Below are positions 7,205-10,575 of a stretch of 10,575 nucleotides of DNA, one piece after another. How positions within the stretch are numbered: the stretch's first letter is position 1; every line of letters begins with the position of its first letter. The translations under genes were made by a program, and so were the position numbers. This DNA is from DATAYF01 sp036272735. GTDB taxonomy: Bacteria; Chloroflexota; Ktedonobacteria; Ktedonobacterales; Ktedonobacteraceae. Location of the stretch: positions 1-10,575 of the forward strand of contig DATAYF010000596.1 of NCBI GenBank assembly GCA_036272735.1, written 5' to 3'. Under the pieces are notes generated by a model, which did no database searches, had not been told where the DNA came from, and was given only the letters and a program-made list of their open reading frames with translations.

Positions 7205-7255
7205 TATGAAATGTGCACGAGGCGAATGCAAGCTTCGCCTCGTGCACATTTCATA
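7205..7255 (-). promoter_or_regulatory. 22-bp perfect intercistronic hairpin between lipoprotein and permease genes
   Basis: Positions 7205-7226 pair without mismatch with 7234-7255 around a seven-base loop (TGCAAGC). It starts 15 nt after the lipoprotein stop and ends 26 nt before the permease ribosome-binding site. Stable hairpins after the binding-protein gene are a known way for importer operons to protect that part of the mRNA and lower permease expression; this role is inferred here. The GC-rich apex is unrelated to the shared core of the other hairpins, and no U-tract follows. Confidence 0.75.
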
Positions 7256-7270
7256 CAATCAAACAAACGT

Positions 7271-8962
7271 CTATGCCGCTGGCTTCAAGTGCAGGATGAT
7301 CACTTCGTTATCCGGGGCGGTGAACGGCGAACCGACCGCGTACGGATTACTTTGATCAGGCCAGCCGGTGAAGTTCGCGGAACGATACTCGAACCAGGCA
7401 GGCGCGTAGACCAGCGGAATCGTCGGCAACTGCTCGGCATACGTCTTCGCCAGACCTTGAATAGCCTGCTTCTGTACGTTCGCATCGGTCGTGGTCGCGT
7501 ACTGCTGCAAGTACTGATCGGTCTGTGGGCCCTTCCAGCGCTCGAAGTTGAGGCCAGCCGGTGCCGAATTTTTGCTATTCAGGTAGTTATTATACATGTA
7601 GTATGGTGTTGGACCACTCACCATACCGCCAATCATCAGATCGAACTTGCCATCGGTACGGCCAGGATAGTAGGCCGCCTCAGTCTGCTCATCGAAACTT
7701 TTAATCTCGATGCCAGCATCTTTCAGGTTCTGTTTGATGACCTGCGCCATCATTTCCCAGTCGGAATACGTCGCCACCGTGCGCAGCACGAACGAGAGGC
7801 GTACTCCCTTCTTATCGTGGTAGATACCATCCGAACCCTTGGTCCAACCAGCAGCCGTCAGGTATTGATCGGCCTTCGCAGGATCAGCCGAAGCGCTCTG
7901 GTTGGCATAAGCGGAAGGTAGGTAGGAATTATCCGCTGGCAGCACCAGGCCAGTTGTGCTGGCAGGTGTTGTAAATCCGGCCTCACCCTGGGTAGCAAGC
8001 TTCTGACGATCCAGTGCAGCACTGATCGCCTGGCGCACAGCAACCTGGTTCAGCGGATACTTGTTCTGGTTCACGAACAGGGTGAACATGTTGATCGGGT
8101 CCATCCAGTATTTATTGTGCGAGGGATCTTTCTGCACGTACGCCGTTTGCAGGTCGGACTGGAAGTACCCGGCCCAGTCGATCTCGCCCTTAGGCAATAC
8201 CAGCTTGAAGGTGTCATTATCTTTGTAAACGGGATAGCGCACCTCTTTGACGTGCAGCATGCCCGCCTGCCAATAGCTGGGGTTCGCATCGTACTTCATT
8301 AGATCGGACGTGGAAGACTTGAGCACGAACGGACCTGTACCAACGGGTTTCGCAGGTGTATACTTGGTGGGATCACCGACCGAAGCGAAGATGTGCTGCG
8401 GAATCATGTAGACTTGTGAAGCAATCGCCCAGAACTCCGGCGGATACGCTTTACTGAACTTCATCACGACGGTATGATCATCAGACGCCGTAACGCTGCT
8501 CAAGTACTGCCATACGCCCTGGACATCCGCGCCAGAAGAGACGTACTTCTTCATGTCGTTGAATGTGAAGGCCACGTCGTTGGCGCTGAACGACTGGCCA
8601 TCGTTCCATTTCACACCCTGACGCGTCTGGAAGGTGAGCGTCGTGTTGTTATCACTCCACTGGTAGCTTGTCGCCAACCAGGGCTTGTACGAACCGTCGT
8701 TGACGTTCGAGAAATACAACGTCTCGTAGACCAGGCCAAGCACGCCCGCATTTGGCTGGGGATTATAGGGGTTAAAGGCCGCCTGCGTCACCTCGGCCGA
8801 CTGGGCACCCACGGTCAGGATACCTTTGCTGCCGTTGTTGCTACCTGAAGCGGACCCAGCGCCACAGGCCGTAAGCAAGAGGGAGAAGAGGATCAGCAGG
8901 GAACAGAAGAGGAAGCCCTTTTTTCCCTTGTGCTGACGCAACGATAGTACATTGGAAGCCAC
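7271..8962 (-). CDS. Extracellular solute-binding lipoprotein, family 5 (DppA/OppA type), 563 aa
   Basis: Captures the importer's substrate outside the membrane and delivers it to the two permeases. The N-terminus is a lipoprotein signal: basic residues at 9-15, a hydrophobic stretch (17-30) and the lipobox L-T-A-C with Cys33 as the predicted lipidated residue, followed by a Gly/Ser-rich spacer. The family-5 signature RQGVKWNDGQSFSANDVAFTF starts at 114 and GTGPF (208-212) is present. The length is normal for the family. Translation starts at GTG (8960-8962), backed by a near-perfect AGGAGGT five bases upstream. It heads the operon and is divergent from a SIS-domain enzyme. Family-5 proteins bind peptides but also chito- and cello-oligosaccharides, nickel or opines; the neighbouring SIS gene makes an amino-sugar ligand plausible but not proven. 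Confidence 0.92.
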   Translation of the reverse strand: MASNVLSLRQHKGKKGFLFCSLLILFSLLLTACGAGSASGSNNGSKGILTVGAQSAEVTQAAFNPYNPQPNAGVLGLVYETLYFSNVNDGSYKPWLATSYQWSDNNTTLTFQTRQGVKWNDGQSFSANDVAFTFNDMKKYVSSGADVQGVWQYLSSVTASDDHTVVMKFSKAYPPEFWAIASQVYMIPQHIFASVGDPTKYTPAKPVGTGPFVLKSSTSDLMKYDANPSYWQAGMLHVKEVRYPVYKDNDTFKLVLPKGEIDWAGYFQSDLQTAYVQKDPSHNKYWMDPINMFTLFVNQNKYPLNQVAVRQAISAALDRQKLATQGEAGFTTPASTTGLVLPADNSYLPSAYANQSASADPAKADQYLTAAGWTKGSDGIYHDKKGVRLSFVLRTVATYSDWEMMAQVIKQNLKDAGIEIKSFDEQTEAAYYPGRTDGKFDLMIGGMVSGPTPYYMYNNYLNSKNSAPAGLNFERWKGPQTDQYLQQYATTTDANVQKQAIQGLAKTYAEQLPTIPLVYAPAWFEYRSANFTGWPDQSNPYAVGSPFTAPDNEVIILHLKPAA

Positions 8963-9035
8963 GCGAAACCTCCTAATTAAATAGAAAAACGTTGCCAGAT
9001 GATGGGATCGACAGTAATCTCACGACACTAGTTTG

Positions 9036-9061
9036 AATATAGTCAGGTTCAGCCTTGAACC
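9036..9061 (-). promoter_or_regulatory. Candidate -10 box and 16-bp palindrome upstream of the lipoprotein gene
   Basis: The minus strand reads TATATT at 9036-9041, a possible -10 with no clear -35. Directly upstream lies GGTTCA-GCCT-TGAACC (9046-9061), a perfect 6-bp inverted repeat that would overlap the -35/-10 spacer. A protein bound there could block this promoter. The leader would be about 70 nt. Neither promoter nor operator is certain. Confidence 0.35.
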
Positions 9062-9105
9062 AGGGACAACGAAATTGAAACCCGGTAGGTCCACGTCTAC
9101 ACAGC

Positions 9106-9117
9106 ACAACATGTTGT
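9106..9117. promoter_or_regulatory. 12-bp perfect palindrome ACAACATGTTGT
   Basis: A perfect symmetric dodecamer midway between the two divergent genes. It has the size and symmetry of a dimeric repressor site, but no known operator was recognised and no second copy was seen. Confidence 0.3.
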
Positions 9118-9214
9118 AAGCTACTAAAACAAATAAGAGAATGGAGCAAACACATATGTCTCTACCAGACAACATTTGTATCCGCTAGCCTGGTAGTTCC
9201 ACACATTGTAACTC

Positions 9215-9244
9215 TTGTATGTACTGTACATTTTCTCGTATGAT
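9215..9244 (+). promoter_or_regulatory. Predicted sigma70-type promoter of the SIS gene, with palindrome in the spacer
   Basis: TTGTAT (9215-9220) and TATGAT (9239-9244) are 18 bp apart, the best promoter match on the plus strand here. The palindrome ATGTAC-T-GTACAT (9219-9231) overlaps the -35 and the spacer. Transcription would start near 9251, leaving a leader of about 170 nt. A second TATAAT at 9392-9397 could serve a closer promoter but lacks a well-spaced -35. Confidence 0.5.
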
Positions 9245-9256
9245 TTGTCAAGACAT

Positions 9257-9272
9257 CTAGACCACTAGACCA
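9257..9272 (+). promoter_or_regulatory. Tandem CTAGACCA repeat, candidate DasR/NagR-type operator
   Basis: CTAGACCA occurs twice in direct contact (9257-9264 and 9265-9272), about 6-21 bp downstream of the predicted start site, where a bound repressor would block transcription. The sequence TCTAGACCACT equals the right half of the DasR consensus ACTGGTCTAGACCACT as I recall it; the left half is not conserved (12 of 16 positions match overall). DasR/NagR are GntR/HutC-family regulators responding to glucosamine-6-phosphate-type effectors, which fits the enzyme downstream. No regulator gene is in the window. Confidence 0.45.
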
Positions 9273-9277
9273 AAGAT

Positions 9278-9381
9278 TGCCTGGAAACAGGCACCATTTC
9301 GTTCCAAGGGCAATTTTGCGGCTACCTGATGGGATGCTTCGTGTAGCAAGCGTACATCCTTAGGATTTGCAGAGAGCCGCA
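9278..9381 (+). promoter_or_regulatory. Foldable 5' leader of the SIS gene
   Basis: TGCCTG-GAAA-CAGGCA (9278-9293) is a perfect 6-bp stem with a GNRA tetraloop. Next, TGCGGCT (9317-9323) can pair with AGCCGCA (9375-9381), enclosing an inner stem GGATG (9332-9336) with CATCC (9355-9359), extended by CTT/AAG. The arrangement could be a regulatory RNA. No terminator with a U-tract follows, and the glmS ribozyme core was looked for and not seen. It would only be transcribed from the 9215 promoter, not from the possible one at 9392. Confidence 0.35.
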
Positions 9382-9421
9382 CGCTGCACCTTATAATAAA
9401 ATAGAAGAAAGAGAGATTGCA

Positions 9422-10456
9422 ATGAGTTCTTTGCTTGAACAAGAAATTTTTAGTCAACCGGAAGTAATTACACGGCTCCTGGAGCACGAGATTATGCACG
9501 TGCAACGCATCGTCGCCCAACTGCCGCCATTTGACTACATCCTGATCGCCGCTCGTGGCTCATCCGACCACGCCGCAACCTACGCCAAATACGCCTGGGG
9601 CACGCATGGTCGCTATCCCGTCGCGCTGGCGGCTCCGTCACTCAACACGATCTACCACAAACCGCCGCGCATGAACAACGCGCTAGTCATCGGCATCTCA
9701 CAATCAGGCCAATCGCCAGATATTGTCTCGGTGCTGGACGAAGGCAAGCGTCAAGGCAGACCAACCATTGCCATCACCAACGATGGCAATTCGCCGCTGG
9801 CCGCTATCGCCGATCACGTGGTCGAACTGCACGCGGGCAGCGAGCGCAGCGTGGCTGCCACCAAAACCTACACGGCGCAACTGGCGATTATGATGCTCTT
9901 CGCTGCCGCCTGGAGCAAGCAGCAGGAGCGCTTCGCCGAACTGCAACAAATACCCCAGGCCATCGCCGCCACGCTGCAAAGTTCCGTGGAAATCGCCCAA
10001 CGCGTAGAGCGCTACCGCTACATGCAAAATTGCGTGGTGATTGGTCGCGGCTACAACACCTCAACCGCGCTCGAACTGGCGCTCAAGCTCAAAGAACTCA
10101 CGTACACCATGGCAAGCGCCTACTCCTCGGCTGATTTCTGGCATGGCCCCATCGCCACCATCGAGGCGGGCACCCCCACCATTCTAATCACACCAGCGGG
10201 CGCTACAGTCGACGATATGATGGAGCTTGCCAGCGCGCTACAACAGCGCCACGCCGAACTGCTGATCATCTCGGACCTGCCCCAGGCGCTGAAGATTGCG
10301 CGCACATCGTTCCCCTTGACCGCGCACCTTCCTGAGTGGCTCAGTCCAATCGCGACCATCATTCCCGGTCAACTTATGGGCCTGCACCTGACCTTGTCCA
10401 GGGGGCTGGACCCGGATGGGCCGCGCGGCCTCAGTAAAGTGACGAAAACACTGTAG
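9422..10456 (+). CDS. Double-SIS-domain sugar-phosphate isomerase/deaminase, GlmS C-terminal or NagB-II-like (344 aa)
   Basis: Predicted cytosolic enzyme acting on phosphorylated amino sugars, most likely a glucosamine-6-phosphate deaminase of the NagB-II type. Two SIS domains are visible: the first (about 38-165) with RGSSDHAATYAKY, SQSGQSPD (93-100) and SERSVAATKTYTAQL (140-154), the second (about 200-330) with GRGYNTSTALELALKLKE and SSADFWHGP (235-243). The three isomerase residues of E. coli GlmS (Glu488, His504, Lys603) correspond to Glu225, His241 and Lys339 with almost the same spacing, so aldose-ketose chemistry should be intact. The N-terminal glutaminase domain of GlmS is absent, which favours deamination over synthesis. 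AgaS, FrlB or another SIS enzyme remains possible. The ATG has GAAAGAGAG upstream. The gene is divergent from an ABC importer and preceded by an amino-sugar-type operator half-site. Confidence 0.88.
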   Translation: MSSLLEQEIFSQPEVITRLLEHEIMHVQRIVAQLPPFDYILIAARGSSDHAATYAKYAWGTHGRYPVALAAPSLNTIYHKPPRMNNALVIGISQSGQSPDIVSVLDEGKRQGRPTIAITNDGNSPLAAIADHVVELHAGSERSVAATKTYTAQLAIMMLFAAAWSKQQERFAELQQIPQAIAATLQSSVEIAQRVERYRYMQNCVVIGRGYNTSTALELALKLKELTYTMASAYSSADFWHGPIATIEAGTPTILITPAGATVDDMMELASALQQRHAELLIISDLPQALKIARTSFPLTAHLPEWLSPIATIIPGQLMGLHLTLSRGLDPDGPRGLSKVTKTL

Positions 10457-10477
10457 GATGGGCAAAAATGATACATA

Positions 10478-10575
10478 AATGAGTGTTTATGTGTTCCAAA
10501 CACATAAAGAAACGTTGATGGTTTCCGGAAACCATCAACGTTTCTTTATGTGTTTGGAACACATAAACACTCATT
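10478..10575. repeat. 98-bp perfect spacerless palindrome with nested hairpins (cloverleaf/cruciform)
   Basis: Positions 10478-10526 are the exact reverse complement of 10527-10575. Each arm contains its own hairpin of 10-bp stem and 3-base loop (10486-10508 and 10545-10567), and the centre (10509-10544) is a third hairpin of 18-bp arms. One strand can therefore fold either as one long stem or as three hairpins on an 8-bp base stem. The nested apex TATGTGTTTGGAACACATA matches the family core seen at 1-61 and 5144-5199. It begins 21 nt past the SIS stop, so it may end that transcript. It reaches the last base of the window and may extend beyond. Confidence 0.9.

Larger units (their letters stand above)
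8963..9421. other. 459-bp divergent control region without a gene
   Basis: This region separates the lipoprotein gene (leftward) from the SIS gene (rightward). No coding sequence is convincing. It contains palindromes at 9046-9061, 9106-9117 and 9219-9231, a CTACCAG/CTGGTAG inverted pair (9162-9168 and 9190-9196), a promoter and tandem operator-like repeat on the plus side, and a foldable leader before the SIS gene. These are listed separately. Confidence 0.7.

Noticed and set aside
7167..7247. 27-residue N-terminal extension of the DppB-like permease
   Set aside because: The internal ATG at 7166 has a strong ribosome-binding site and matches the family start; the extension would be encoded partly by the intergenic hairpin.
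8973..9155. 60-residue minus-strand open frame in the divergent control region
   Set aside because: No ribosome-binding site or recognisable domain, it is Cys-rich and low-information, and it overlaps candidate promoter elements.
9251..9421. glmS ribozyme ahead of the SIS gene
   Set aside because: The conserved ribozyme core and cleavage-site pairing were not found in the leader.
1..10575. Window as a mobile element or phage region bounded by the edge palindromes
   Set aside because: No transposase, integrase or phage gene is present, and similar palindromes also occur inside the window at ordinary gene ends.

Overview
The window reads as a chromosomal segment of a Ktedonobacteria-like member of the Chloroflexota. 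This is inference from gene style: a Ser/Thr kinase fused to a DUF346/PLL-type beta-propeller, a split acyl-CoA mutase large subunit, and a family-5 solute-binding-protein transporter beside an amino-sugar-type SIS enzyme. No phylogenetic marker is present. There are seven protein genes, all apparently intact, and no tRNA, rRNA, CRISPR array or transposase.

Layout. On the minus strand, positions 91-987 encode a tandem-GNAT acetyltransferase and 1174-2904 a B12-dependent acyl-CoA mutase large subunit. The mutase active-site residues match isobutyryl-CoA mutase better than methylmalonyl-CoA mutase. A 22-bp inverted repeat enclosing about 79 nt lies between these two genes. The mutase diverges from a membrane-anchored Ser/Thr kinase (3096-5132, plus strand) whose extracellular part is a six-repeat propeller. 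Convergent to the kinase is a minus-strand operon for an oligopeptide/oligosaccharide-type ABC importer: a lipoprotein (7271-8962), then two permeases (6165-7166 and 5209-6162), with no ATPase gene in the window. Divergent from the importer is a double-SIS sugar-phosphate isomerase/deaminase (9422-10456) that keeps the three GlmS isomerase catalytic residues.

How the genes may work together. The SIS enzyme and the importer share a 459-bp divergent control region. It holds several palindromes, a good sigma70-type promoter, a tandem CTAGACCA repeat matching one half of the DasR/NagR (GntR/HutC family) operator, and a foldable leader. Together these suggest an amino-sugar or chito-/muro-oligosaccharide uptake and catabolism locus. 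The mutase, acetyltransferase and kinase have no evident link to it.

The most unusual structure is a set of long, near-perfect palindromes just downstream of gene 3' ends (1-61, 5144-5199, 7205-7255, 10478-10575). Three of the four share an apical core close to TATGTGTYYGGRACACATA, while their lower stems differ completely. The last is a 98-bp perfect palindrome with no spacer and a smaller hairpin nested in each arm, so one strand could fold as a three-leaf cloverleaf. Both window edges fall at palindromes, so their full extents are unknown.
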